Source: Arthrobacter sp. CAN_C5 (GTDB taxonomy: Bacteria > Actinomycetota > Actinomycetes > Actinomycetales > Micrococcaceae). From it: DNA of 64,000 nt. Below are positions 17,362-25,295 of the stretch, piece after piece (positions within the stretch are counted from its first letter, which is position 1; every line of letters begins with the position of its first letter). The translations under genes and the position numbers were made by a program. The notes below the pieces were generated by a model that did not search any database, was not told the DNA's origin, and worked only from the letters and a program-made list of their open reading frames with translations. The stretch spans positions 1,116,001 to 1,180,000 of the forward strand of contig NZ_JAGGMZ010000001.1 in NCBI RefSeq assembly GCF_017875735.1, in the 5' to 3' direction.

Positions 17362-18090
17362 ATGGAGTTTTTGATCAGTGGTCGAAATCTGTCAGTTTCG
17401 GACCGTTTTCGTGAGTACGCCGAAGAGAAGATCGATAAGATCGAGCAGCTCGGCGATAAGGTGCAGCGGCTTGAGGCGAAAGTCACCAAGGAGCCCAATG
17501 CCCGGAACGCGGACAGCGCGCTCACCGTCGAACTCACCGTCCTCTGTAAGGGCCCGGTGATCCGAGCTGAGGCATCAGCGGCAGACAAATTTGCAGCCTT
17601 CGACCTCGCATACAGCAAACTGCTGGAGCGACTCCGCCGGGCCAGAGACCGCCGGAAAGTGCACCACGGACGCCACACCCCCCTGGCTGTCCGTGAGGCC
17701 ACAGCTGATCTTGAACCCGCCAGCACCACCGCGCCGCTGTACCTTGAGGTGCAGTCCGCCGATGCCGAGCCTGACATTGAGAAGACAGTGGTCGATGGCT
17801 ACGAAACCGAGAATGACATACCCGCGGGAGACTCGCCGGTACTGATTCGCCGAAAGGTCTTCTCGGGGACCCCCATGGCGCTCGAGGACGCCGTCGACAA
17901 CATGGAGCTGGTGGGACACGACTTTTACCTCTTCATCGATTCGGCGACGGGCGCGCCGTCGGTGGCGTACCGCCGGCAGGGCTGGACCTACGGTGTCATC
18001 ACCCTGGACGCCAAGTGCGCTGAGGGGACAGAGGATCCGCGCGAGGAGCTGCTCGCCTACCGGGCGAGGGAAGCAGCCGCTTCCGCTTAG
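17362..18090 (+). CDS. hpf: Long-form ribosome hibernation promoting factor
   Basis: This factor binds the decoding region of idle ribosomes and dimerises or protects them in stationary phase. The 242-residue length marks the long form. The N-terminal domain (residues 1-100) opens with MEFLISGRNLSVSDRF and contains YSKLLERLRRARDRRK. A variable linker runs to about residue 165. The C-terminal dimerisation domain contains RRKVFSGTPMALEDAVDNM and YRRQGWTYGVITL. The ATG at 17362 has GGAGGG at ideal distance; an in-frame TTG 12 nt upstream lies within that box. A leader hairpin and possible stress promoter precede it. Confidence 0.93.
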   Translation: MEFLISGRNLSVSDRFREYAEEKIDKIEQLGDKVQRLEAKVTKEPNARNADSALTVELTVLCKGPVIRAEASAADKFAAFDLAYSKLLERLRRARDRRKVHHGRHTPLAVREATADLEPASTTAPLYLEVQSADAEPDIEKTVVDGYETENDIPAGDSPVLIRRKVFSGTPMALEDAVDNMELVGHDFYLFIDSATGAPSVAYRRQGWTYGVITLDAKCAEGTEDPREELLAYRAREAAASA

Positions 18091-18110
18091 CCAGCGGGGG
18101 AGGACACGGT

Positions 18111-18116
18111 TAGTGT
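18111..18116 (+). promoter_or_regulatory. -10 hexamer, leaderless promoter of the glycosylase gene
   Basis: TAGTGT is followed by 6 nt and then the ATG at 18123, with no Shine-Dalgarno between. Confidence 0.45.
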
Positions 18117-18122
18117 CAGGGT

Positions 18123-19334
18123 ATGACCAGTGTTCTCACCCAGTCGCAGGCCCGGCGCATAGCACTCGGCGCCCAGGGACTGGCTAACGTAAGGCCCACC
18201 GGCCCCGCTACGGCGCGGCAGGTGGGCCTTACCTTTGACCGCCTGCAGTTGCTCCAGATCGATTCTGTCAATGTGCTCGCCCGCAGCCACTATCTTCCGC
18301 ATTTCTCCCGGCTGGGCAACTATGACCGCGACCAGCTGGACCGCCTGGCTGGCAAGCATCCCCGTCGGATGGTCGAGTACTGGGCACACGAAGCCAGTTT
18401 CATTCGCCCCGAGCTATTCCCCTATCTGCGGCCGCTCCAGGAGCGGCGTTGGGTGGGGGCGAGCTCAGTGCCTGAGGGGCTCAGGGAATCCCTGCGGGAG
18501 CGGATCCTTGAGGTGCTCGCCGTCAGTCGCCCCCTTACCGCCGGGCAGCTACAGCTAAGGCTTGGTCACGAAGAGATCCGCAGCGCTGACCAGTGGGGGT
18601 GGAACTGGAATTCGGTGAAGCGGGTGCTGGAGGACATGTTCGAGCGGGGGCAGGTATCCTCGGCCGGGCGAACCCCGTCCTTTGAACGACGTTACGGGCT
18701 TTCGTCACGGGTGTTGCCGGATCCACAGGCGGCGGTGATGGAGGTGGATCCCGCCGAGGCTCAGCTGGTGCTCATCGAGCGTGCGGCCCGCGCTCAGGGG
18801 GTGGGGACGCTGAGGTGCTTGGCCGACTATTTCCGGCTGCCGCTGACGGCGAGCGAGACGGCGGTCGAGACGCTGGTTGCCCGCGGGACGCTCAGCCGGG
18901 TCACGATTTCGGGGTGGGGTAAACCAGCTTTCCGCCATGTCGGATCGGTGCTCCCACGAAGAGCCGAGGGAAGGGCGCTGCTCAGCCCCTTTGATTCGAT
19001 GGTCTTCGAACGACGCCGGTTGTCGGCACTGTTCGGGTTCGACTACCGCCTGGAGATCTACACCCCTGCTGAAAAACGGCGGTACGGCTACTATGTGCTG
19101 CCGTTTCTGCTGCGGGAGACGATGGCCGCGCGGATCGATCTGAAGGCCGACCGGGCGACCGGGCGGCTCCTGGTGCGTGGAAGCCACGCCGAGCCCGATG
19201 CGCCGTCGGACACCGCTGCGGAACTAGCGGCCGAACTGAGGCTGATGGCAGCATGGCTGGGGTTGCATGAGGTGGTGGTTGAACAGAACGGGAACATCGC
19301 GGCGGCCCTGAAGCTGGCAGTTTCCCACGAATAG
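18123..19334 (+). CDS. YcaQ/AlkX-family crosslink-repair DNA glycosylase (HTH_42)
   Basis: The 403-residue protein belongs to the winged-helix DNA glycosylase family that removes alkylated bases and unhooks interstrand crosslinks. The catalytic Q-x-D motif is in LLQIDSVN (Gln45, Asp47), followed by VLARSHYLPHFSRLG. Downstream family segments include VEYWAHEASFIRPELFPYLRP, WNSVKRVLEDMFERGQV and LSPFDSMVFERRRLSALF. It is transcribed alone, probably from a leaderless promoter. Its first 40 codons carry a strong inverted repeat (18189-18232). Most annotation systems call it a winged-helix domain protein. The glycosylase activity is inferred from the family. Confidence 0.85.
   Translation: MTSVLTQSQARRIALGAQGLANVRPTGPATARQVGLTFDRLQLLQIDSVNVLARSHYLPHFSRLGNYDRDQLDRLAGKHPRRMVEYWAHEASFIRPELFPYLRPLQERRWVGASSVPEGLRESLRERILEVLAVSRPLTAGQLQLRLGHEEIRSADQWGWNWNSVKRVLEDMFERGQVSSAGRTPSFERRYGLSSRVLPDPQAAVMEVDPAEAQLVLIERAARAQGVGTLRCLADYFRLPLTASETAVETLVARGTLSRVTISGWGKPAFRHVGSVLPRRAEGRALLSPFDSMVFERRRLSALFGFDYRLEIYTPAEKRRYGYYVLPFLLRETMAARIDLKADRATGRLLVRGSHAEPDAPSDTAAELAAELRLMAAWLGLHEVVVEQNGNIAAALKLAVSHE
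18189..18232. repeat. 12-bp perfect inverted repeat inside the start of the glycosylase gene
   Basis: GTAAGGCCCACC (18189-18200) and GGTGGGCCTTAC (18221-18232) are exact complements around a 20-nt GC-rich loop that can itself pair partly. It encodes residues 23-37. On an RNA it would form a very stable hairpin about 65 nt into the message. Confidence 0.7.
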
Positions 19335-19379
19335 CGGGCCGGGCGGGTACCGACTCGACAGGACAAGTCGTCTCTCCCG

Positions 19380-19385
19380 TAGACT
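19380..19385 (+). promoter_or_regulatory. Probable -10 of the secA promoter
   Basis: TAGACT, with TCGACA (19355-19360) 19 nt upstream as a possible -35. The resulting leader is about 40 nt and ends in GGGAG before the GTG start. Confidence 0.4.
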
Positions 19386-19429
19386 GAACACGCCAGATTT
19401 CGGCGCACCTAGATTGGGAGCAAATACCA

Positions 19430-22165
19430 GTGCCATCACTTCTTGAACGAGTCCTCCGCACCGGCGATAAGAAGACACTGAAGAAACTCCGGAACTATGC
19501 TGACGCCATCAACGTCCTGGAGGACGAGTTCCGCGAGATGAGCGACGACGACCTCAGGGGCGAGGCCGACAAGCTGAAGCAGCGTTTCGCCGATGGTGAG
19601 ACCCTCGACGATCTGCTACCCGAGGCGTTCGCGGCCGTCAGGGAGGCCTCCAGCCGCACCCTGAAGCTGCGGCAGTTCGACGTCCAGTTGATGGGCGGCG
19701 CCAACCTGCACCTGGGCAACATCTCCGAAATGAAGACCGGCGAGGGCAAGACCCTGGTGGCGGTGGCCCCCGCGTTCCTCAACGCGCTTTCGGGCAAAGG
19801 AGTCCACATTGTCACCACGAACGACTATCTGGCGGAGTACCAGTCGGAGCTGATGGGACGGGTGTTCCGGTTCCTGGGCATGACCTGCGGCTGCATTCTG
19901 TCCAAGCAGGATCCGGCAACCCGCCGCGAGCAGTACAATTCCGACGTCACCTACGGCACCAACAACGAGTTCGGGTTCGACTATCTCCGCGACAACATGG
20001 CGTGGAGTGCTTCCGAACTGGTGCAGCGCGGCCACAACTTTGCGATCGTTGACGAGGTTGACTCCATCCTGATCGACGAGGCACGCACCCCGCTGATCAT
20101 CTCCGGTCAGGCCTCCGGCGACGTCAACCGGTGGTACACGGAGTTCTCCAAGGTGGTCAGAAAATTGGAGAAGGACACCGACTACGAGGTCGACGAGAAA
20201 AAGCGCACGGTTGGCGTCCTGGAGGACGGCATCGAAAAGGTTGAGGACTACCTCGGAATCCAGAACCTCTACGAATCAGCCAACACCCCCCTGATCGGCT
20301 TCCTGAACAACGCGATCAAGGCCAAGGAGCTGTTCAAGAAGGACAAGGATTACGTGGTCCTCAATGGTGAGGTCATGATTGTCGACGAGCACACCGGCCG
20401 TATCCTGGCTGGCCGCCGCTACAACGAAGGCATGCACCAGGCCATCGAGGCCAAGGAGGGGGTGGAGATCAAGGCCGAGAACCAGACCCTCGCGACCGTG
20501 ACCCTGCAGAACTACTTCCGCCTCTACGAAAAGCTCTCCGGCATGACCGGTACGGCCGAAACCGAGGCCGCCGAGTTCATGGCCACCTACAAGCTCGGCG
20601 TGGTTCCCATCCCCACCAACCGCCCCATGGTGCGCGCCGACCTGTCCGATCTCATCTACAAGAATGAAATTGCCAAGTTCGACGCCGTCGTGAAGGACAT
20701 TGTTGAACGGCACGAGAGCGGGCAGCCGGTTTTGGTTGGTACCACCAGCGTGGAGAAGAGCGAGTACCTCTCGAAGCAGCTGGCGAAGGCCGGCATCCGC
20801 CACGAGGTGCTGAATGCCAAGAACCACTCCCGCGAAGCAGCCATCGTCGCCCAGGCGGGGAGGAAGGGCGCCGTCACCGTCGCCACCAACATGGCCGGTC
20901 GTGGCACCGACATTATGCTCGGCGGCAACGCCGAGTTCAACGCGATCGCGGAACTGGAAAAGCGGGGCCTGAGCCCTGTCGACAGCCCCGAGGACTATGA
21001 AGACCAGTGGCCTTCAGCGCTGGATGCCGCAAGGAACGCGGTTGAGTCCGAACACAACGAGGTCCGCGATCTTGGCGGCCTCTATGTGCTGGGCACCGAA
21101 CGGCACGAGTCACGACGAATTGATAACCAGCTCCGCGGGCGTTCCGGCCGCCAGGGGGATCCGGGACGGTCGCGCTTCTACCTTTCCCTGACGGATGACC
21201 TGATGCGCCTGTTCAACTCCGGGGCAGCTGAACGCATCATGAACAGCTCCACCATGCCCGACGACGTGGCACTGGAATCGAAGCTCGTGTCCAAGGCGAT
21301 TGAAAGCGCACAGGGCCAGGTGGAGGGCCGCAACGCCGAACAGCGCAAGAACGTCCTGAAGTACGACGATGTGCTGAACCGTCAGCGCGAGGCGATCTAC
21401 GGAGACCGGCGTCGTATCCTCGAGGGTGGTGACCTGCACGAAAAGGTGGCCTTCTTCCTCGAAGACGTGGTGACGGCAATGGTTGACGAAGCCACCGCCC
21501 AGGGCCACGGCGATGATTGGGACTACGAGCAGCTCTGGACCAACCTTCGAACCCTGTACCCGATCAGTCTCACGATCGACGAGGTCCTGGACGAGGCCGG
21601 CGGCCCGTCGAAGGTGACCCGCGACTTCCTGCACGCCGAAATTCTCTCCGACGCGAAGCTCGCCTACCAGACCCGTGAGGAAGCGCTCGGCGAGCAGACC
21701 ATGCGCGAACTTGAGCGTCGGGTGGTGCTCTCAGTGATCGGCCGCAAATGGCAGGAACACCTGTACGAGATGGACTACCTCAAGGAAGGGATCGGGCTGC
21801 GGGCCATGGCCCAGCGCGACCCGCTGGTCGAGTACCAGCGTGAAGGGTTCATCCTGTTCCAGGCGATGATGGAAGCCATCCGCGAGGAAAGCATCGGTTT
21901 CCTCTTCAACCTTGAGGTCGAAGTGGGCGCTCCTGCGCCCACCGGTCTCCCCGGGGTGACCGATGGGCGTGGCCTCGTCCAGGCACCGACCATCAAGGCC
22001 GCGGGCCTCGATGCTCCCGAGAAGCCGGCAACCCTGAACTTCTCCGCCCCGAATGCGCAGGGCGAGGTGGAAACCCGCGTGGAGCGGAACTCTTCAGCCA
22101 AGGCCGAGTCCAACGGAACGACTCGGGCTGAAATCAGGGCGGCAGCCAAGCGTAGGAAGAAGTAG
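19430..22165 (+). CDS. secA: Preprotein translocase ATPase SecA
   Basis: SecA drives unfolded preproteins through SecYEG. The 911-residue protein starts at a GTG behind GGGAG. It carries Walker A (KTGEGKTL, 102-109), the DEAD-type [19 protein letters not shown], and motifs [18 protein letters not shown] and [16 protein letters not shown]. The preprotein-crosslinking domain and a helical wing are complete. The C-terminus ends in a basic AAKRRKK tail and lacks the cysteine-rich zinc motif found in many Gram-negative SecA proteins. Its length and the single-gene promoter suit the housekeeping SecA1. The stop is 1 nt from the convergent Rv3235-like gene. Confidence 0.97.
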   Translation: MPSLLERVLRTGDKKTLKKLRNYADAINVLEDEFREMSDDDLRGEADKLKQRFADGETLDDLLPEAFAAVREASSRTLKLRQFDVQLMGGANLHLGNISEMKTGEGKTLVAVAPAFLNALSGKGVHIVTTNDYLAEYQSELMGRVFRFLGMTCGCILSKQDPATRREQYNSDVTYGTNNEFGFDYLRDNMAWSASELVQRGHNFAIVDEVDSILIDEARTPLIISGQASGDVNRWYTEFSKVVRKLEKDTDYEVDEKKRTVGVLEDGIEKVEDYLGIQNLYESANTPLIGFLNNAIKAKELFKKDKDYVVLNGEVMIVDEHTGRILAGRRYNEGMHQAIEAKEGVEIKAENQTLATVTLQNYFRLYEKLSGMTGTAETEAAEFMATYKLGVVPIPTNRPMVRADLSDLIYKNEIAKFDAVVKDIVERHESGQPVLVGTTSVEKSEYLSKQLAKAGIRHEVLNAKNHSREAAIVAQAGRKGAVTVATNMAGRGTDIMLGGNAEFNAIAELEKRGLSPVDSPEDYEDQWPSALDAARNAVESEHNEVRDLGGLYVLGTERHESRRIDNQLRGRSGRQGDPGRSRFYLSLTDDLMRLFNSGAAERIMNSSTMPDDVALESKLVSKAIESAQGQVEGRNAEQRKNVLKYDDVLNRQREAIYGDRRRILEGGDLHEKVAFFLEDVVTAMVDEATAQGHGDDWDYEQLWTNLRTLYPISLTIDEVLDEAGGPSKVTRDFLHAEILSDAKLAYQTREEALGEQTMRELERRVVLSVIGRKWQEHLYEMDYLKEGIGLRAMAQRDPLVEYQREGFILFQAMMEAIREESIGFLFNLEVEVGAPAPTGLPGVTDGRGLVQAPTIKAAGLDAPEKPATLNFSAPNAQGEVETRVERNSSAKAESNGTTRAEIRAAAKRRKK

Positions 22166-22166
22166 C

Positions 22167-22646
22167 TCACCCGATTTCCAGCGCAGTCACCTTCCAGTGC
22201 CCGCGTCGACGCTCCAACCGAAGGGCGACGGCGCGGGCTCTGTGGTTCTCGTAGGTTACGGCGGCAGCCTCGTAGACGTAGGCATTGACGCGACAGGTGC
22301 GAACCGTGCGAACCGACACGTTGCGGTGCAGGAGTTGATCGGGCTGACCGCTGGCCGCTGCGGCCCGGTTGAGGGTCCGCACCAGGTTGGCGCGGAGCTG
22401 GAGACGCTCGTAGCTGGGCGGATCCAGCCAGTCGGCAAGCTGCTGCAGGGGGCGGGAACCACCCAGGACCTCGAGCGCTGCCTGCACCACCGAGCGGGCA
22501 ATCCGCTGCACCTGCGCTGCCGCAGCAACCTCCTCGGGTGTTGCCTGGGGTGCGGAACCCGCGGGTAGCGGGCTGCCTCGATCAGCGGCGGTCGCGATGG
22601 ATCCGGCGCTGCGAGGGCGGGAGAGTTGGGCCTGGACGGTCATCAT
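22167..22646 (-). CDS. Rv3235-family protein
   Basis: The 159-residue protein has a disordered N-terminus. A conserved C-terminal domain follows, with ARSVVQAALEVLGGSRPLQQLADWL, YERLQLRANLV, and the final AVALRLERRRGHWKVTALEIG. It resembles the small family found near secA in many actinobacteria. Function is unknown; the fold recalls NTF2-like or SH3-like small domains but I cannot confirm this. There is a second in-frame ATG at codon 2. It follows the LysM gene by 13 nt and is probably co-transcribed with it. Confidence 0.75.
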   Translation of the reverse strand: MMTVQAQLSRPRSAGSIATAADRGSPLPAGSAPQATPEEVAAAAQVQRIARSVVQAALEVLGGSRPLQQLADWLDPPSYERLQLRANLVRTLNRAAAASGQPDQLLHRNVSVRTVRTCRVNAYVYEAAAVTYENHRARAVALRLERRRGHWKVTALEIG

Positions 22647-22659
22647 AATCCTTCGGTTG

Positions 22660-23391
22660 CTACCGGGGCTCCTGTGGCACCCGTAGGAGCTGCCCTGGCA
22701 GGAGCAGATCAGGGTTGTCGCCGATCACCTGACGGTTCTCGTGATGCCATCGCGGCCACGCCTGTGCTATCTCGACGTCGGTGGCGAAGGGCCCGAGCTG
22801 GCGGGCCGCGATCGTCCACAGCGAGTCCCCGGGTCCCACCTCGATGACAACCGGCACCGGACGGCTTGATGGGAGGGATCGGCGCAGCTCCCCACGCAGC
22901 AGGGGCCCGTTTTCCACCGGTCCGGGACGTGGTTTCCACTGAGGTTCGATTGCCGGGAGGTCGGCCGCGGAGGTGGCCACCTGGTCCCCGGCCAGCACCA
23001 TCGGGCTGGAGGCGTCGGGGCCAGCGGTGAGGGGAAGGGCGAAGGCTGGTGCGGAACCGCCTATCACCAGCTGTAACCCCAGCACAGCTGACGCGAGTCG
23101 CTTCATAAACTGCGGCGAGAGGGCTCCTGTCACGAGGGCAGCCCGCTCGAGCCCGCCGCGGCGGAGGCCTTCACTGAGCAGGGCAAGCGCGAGGGCCGCC
23201 GCCCACCACCCGACCAGAACCATGCCTGCCGTCGACGCCGCTACCCCCAGCAATCCTTCCAACCGCTGGTAGCTAGTGAACCGGCTGGCGTTGCCGCGGA
23301 TTGCCTCCCCTGACAGGTAAAGCCCCAGGGCGAGGAAAGCGATCATGATTACCGGGATGATGTCCCGTCGGTACGTCTTCACTGTGTCCAT
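22660..23391 (-). CDS. LysM-domain membrane protein
   Basis: The 243-residue protein begins with two hydrophobic segments (about residues 12-30 and 47-72). A third hydrophobic stretch follows near residues 100-118, then a proline-rich linker, and a C-terminal LysM domain (about 180-240, VIEVGPGDSLWTIAARQLGP). LysM domains bind peptidoglycan or chitin-type glycans, so the C-terminus probably reaches the cell wall. The ATG has GAGGAG in front. Its upstream region contains a 9-bp dyad. The LysM plus Rv3235 pair next to secA is a recurring actinobacterial arrangement. Confidence 0.8.
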   Translation of the reverse strand: MDTVKTYRRDIIPVIMIAFLALGLYLSGEAIRGNASRFTSYQRLEGLLGVAASTAGMVLVGWWAAALALALLSEGLRRGGLERAALVTGALSPQFMKRLASAVLGLQLVIGGSAPAFALPLTAGPDASSPMVLAGDQVATSAADLPAIEPQWKPRPGPVENGPLLRGELRRSLPSSRPVPVVIEVGPGDSLWTIAARQLGPFATDVEIAQAWPRWHHENRQVIGDNPDLLLPGQLLRVPQEPR

Positions 23392-23455
23392 CTCGACTCC
23401 TCAAAGGGTGTCCAGTCCATGAAGGTTCAGGCGTTTCTCGCGTTCGACTGATCCA

Positions 23456-23480
23456 TTCTTCTGATCTGATCTCAGAAGAA
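23456..23480. promoter_or_regulatory. 9-bp perfect dyad (operator candidate) upstream of the LysM gene
   Basis: TTCTTCTGA and TCAGAAGAA (23456-23464 and 23472-23480) are exact complements 7 nt apart. On the minus strand the dyad overlaps the end of a possible -10 (TACGTT, 23480-23485), with ACGACA 17 nt further upstream. It would therefore cover the transcription start of the LysM gene. Confidence 0.5.
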
Positions 23481-23560
23481 CGTAGAAGTTTGATGCAGTT
23501 TGTGTCGTTTTAATGAGATATAAGTAATTTGTACACCCTGGTCGTCTAGCCTGTCTATCC

Positions 23561-23589
23561 TTGACCGTGCTTTTGTTGTCCCCTAGGCT
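23561..23589 (+). promoter_or_regulatory. Consensus-like promoter for a leaderless gene
   Basis: TTGACC (23561-23566) and TAGGCT (23584-23589) are separated by 17 nt. The GTG start at 23596 falls 6 nt after the -10, so transcription should begin at or next to the start codon. Confidence 0.65.
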
Positions 23590-23595
23590 GACCCG

Positions 23596-24147
23596 GTGCG
23601 ATGGGATGCGCTGTTTCTGGACCTGGAATCGCAGTTCGCCGCGGCCGACCTGATCGCCGTCGAAAACGAGATCGCCGAGCGGACACGCCGGGAGCAGGTG
23701 TCCGTCCCCCTGATGGGGCGACTCCGCGGACAAACAGGATCAGTGGTGCGGATACGCACCCGGTGCGGCACCGTCTTTGGCGGTGAAGTGCATCATGTCG
23801 GAGCGGAGTGGGTGGTCCTCGGGACAGGATCCGGCCCAGCAATGATCCCCGCGGCAGCCATCGGATCGGTGGAAGGGCTGGGACGGCACACGGCTCCCGA
23901 GCGCTCAGCCGTGACGGCCCGGCTGGGGCTGGGTTCCGTTTTCAGGGCATTTGCGAGGGACCGGACGTCGCTCACCATTCAACTGGCGGCGGACGGCACC
24001 CGCATCAATGGGACCATTGACCGGGTGGGACGGGATTTCTTTGAACTCGCGTCGGTGCCGTCAGGGGAGCTGCGGCGTCCAGATAGCGTTGCGTCAGTGG
24101 TGCTGATCCCCTTCAGCAGCGTCGAGGCGGTATTGTCGCGCTCATGA
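23596..24147 (+). CDS. Conserved-looking actinobacterial protein of unknown function
   Basis: The 183-residue soluble protein starts at a GTG (MRWDALFLDLESQFAAADLI). I recognise no domain. The N-terminal third is helical, with charged residues (AVENEIAERTRREQ). The middle and end have beta-rich repeats: SVVRIRTRCGTVFGGEVHHVG and, later, LTIQLAADGTRINGTIDRVG. These two segments look like duplicated small beta-barrels with the shared pattern G-T/I-D/H-x-V-G. There is no signal peptide. It diverges from the LysM gene and has its own strong leaderless promoter. Nucleic-acid or small-ligand binding is possible but unsupported. Confidence 0.6.
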   Translation: MRWDALFLDLESQFAAADLIAVENEIAERTRREQVSVPLMGRLRGQTGSVVRIRTRCGTVFGGEVHHVGAEWVVLGTGSGPAMIPAAAIGSVEGLGRHTAPERSAVTARLGLGSVFRAFARDRTSLTIQLAADGTRINGTIDRVGRDFFELASVPSGELRRPDSVASVVLIPFSSVEAVLSRS

Positions 24148-24171
24148 CCGGGCATCACCGATTCGGGTGGG

Positions 24172-24411
24172 CTACCGGGGGCTACTGTCGCGCACAGGTC
24201 CCGCCGCGCCGTCCCTGACAGCGGCCGCCGACCTCTCGTACGCCCGGGCAATGAATTCTTCCAGGACCTGGGACTCCACCCGCCACTGCCCCCTTCCGCC
24301 AATCTGAATGGCCGGTAGGTCGCCGGAGCGGACCAGCGCATAGGTTTGCGACGACGAGATATTCAGCACCTCGCCCACATCGGCGAGCGTCAGGAATCGC
24401 TTCTCAGCCAC
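24172..24411 (-). CDS. Small helix-turn-helix protein (excisionase/BldC type)
   Basis: The 79-residue protein starts at a GTG and is almost entirely a MerR-like/excisionase winged helix. Its key segments are FLTLADVGEVLNISSSQTYALV and a beta-wing AIQIGGRGQWRVE. Such one-domain proteins include phage excisionases and the developmental regulator BldC. No integrase or phage gene is nearby, and the gene lies between chromosomal genes. I therefore favour a BldC-like DNA-binding regulator. It diverges from the CpaB/CpaE-like pair, and their shared 230-bp upstream region contains a TTATCCACA site. Confidence 0.75.
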   Translation of the reverse strand: MAEKRFLTLADVGEVLNISSSQTYALVRSGDLPAIQIGGRGQWRVESQVLEEFIARAYERSAAAVRDGAAGPVRDSSPR

Positions 24412-24506
24412 GATTGACCGCCTTTCGTTCCATCTGTCAGGGAACCGTTACGCCTGACGAACCATTTGACTCCAATCTTGCCATCACGCGGAACGGTTTA
24501 CGGGGA

Positions 24507-24515
24507 TTATCCACA
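24507..24515 (+). promoter_or_regulatory. TTATCCACA site upstream of the CpaB/CpaE-like pair
   Basis: The 9-mer, in the context GGGGATTATCCACAGTTT, begins 135 nt before the SAF-gene start. It also lies 96 nt from the start of the divergent HTH gene. It is identical to the sites upstream of comF and tadA. Confidence 0.5.
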
Positions 24516-24641
24516 GTTTGGAATCAGTTGGCTCGGGAGGATGTATTTTGACTCGGCAGTGCACGAGAATTGCAGGGCACGTCAAAACTAGTCGCGGCTG
24601 GAGAATGGGGCGGCCGGAAACTGTAGGAGGCCGTGTTGAGC

Positions 24642-25295
24642 ATGGTGACAACTACCCCGGATCGCGATGAGTCCCCGGTCCGGCTCAGGAAACCGTCGTG
24701 GCGGGACCCACGCCTTCTCGTCGGATTGCTGCTGGTCCTTGCCTCGGTTGCAGCGGTGACAGCATTGGTCGGAAATGCTGACCGCACTACCGATGTTTAT
24801 GTCGTCCGAACCGAGATACCCGTCGGTGGGCCAGTCACCGCCAAGGACCTGTCGGTGGTCGCCGTCCGGCTGGGCGAACTCGAACCTGCCTATCTCCGCG
24901 TGGACGAGCGGATCCCGGAGGCAGCGGTCGCGATGGGCGTGCTGCGGGAGGGGGAGTTGGTGGCCCGTGCATCCTTGGGTCGTGCCGATGATCTGGACCG
25001 CAAACCCATTGGGCTCACCATCGACGACCCGCTGCCGGCCGGCACGGTGACGGGTTCCCGGGTCGATGTGTGGGTTGCGTTCGAAGGCGCGGGCGGTACC
25101 GTCGAGCCTCCAACGCAGCTGCTCGAGGCAGCCGAAATATCGGAGCTCACCGTGTCCGAGTCGGCGCTCGGCGGGGGCAACGGATCGACTCTGGTCCATA
25201 TATTGGTCGCCGAAGATGCTCTCCCGGATCTCCTGAATGCTCTCCTCAATGAGGCGCGGATCGCACTGGTCCTCAACCCGTCCGGCGCACCATGA
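24642..25295 (+). CDS. SAF-domain membrane protein, CpaB/RcpC-like
   Basis: The 217-residue protein has one membrane helix (about residues 26-45, LLVGLLLVLASVAAVTALV). A SAF domain follows (VYVVRTEIPVGGPVTAKDL), as in CpaB/RcpC of Tad pilus systems and in FlgA. The start is uncertain. AGGAGG at 24625-24630 could serve a TTG at 24636 or the ATG at 24642; a GTG at 24633 is too close. The next gene, CpaE-like, overlaps by 4 nt. Role in Tad pilus assembly is inferred from the domain, the neighbour and the shared upstream motif. Confidence 0.75.
   Translation: MVTTTPDRDESPVRLRKPSWRDPRLLVGLLLVLASVAAVTALVGNADRTTDVYVVRTEIPVGGPVTAKDLSVVAVRLGELEPAYLRVDERIPEAAVAMGVLREGELVARASLGRADDLDRKPIGLTIDDPLPAGTVTGSRVDVWVAFEGAGGTVEPPTQLLEAAEISELTVSESALGGGNGSTLVHILVAEDALPDLLNALLNEARIALVLNPSGAP

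Noticed and set aside
24172..24411. Excisionase-type HTH gene as a sign of a prophage or integrative element
   Set aside because: No integrase, phage gene, tRNA or direct-repeat attachment site is nearby, and flanking genes are chromosomal core.
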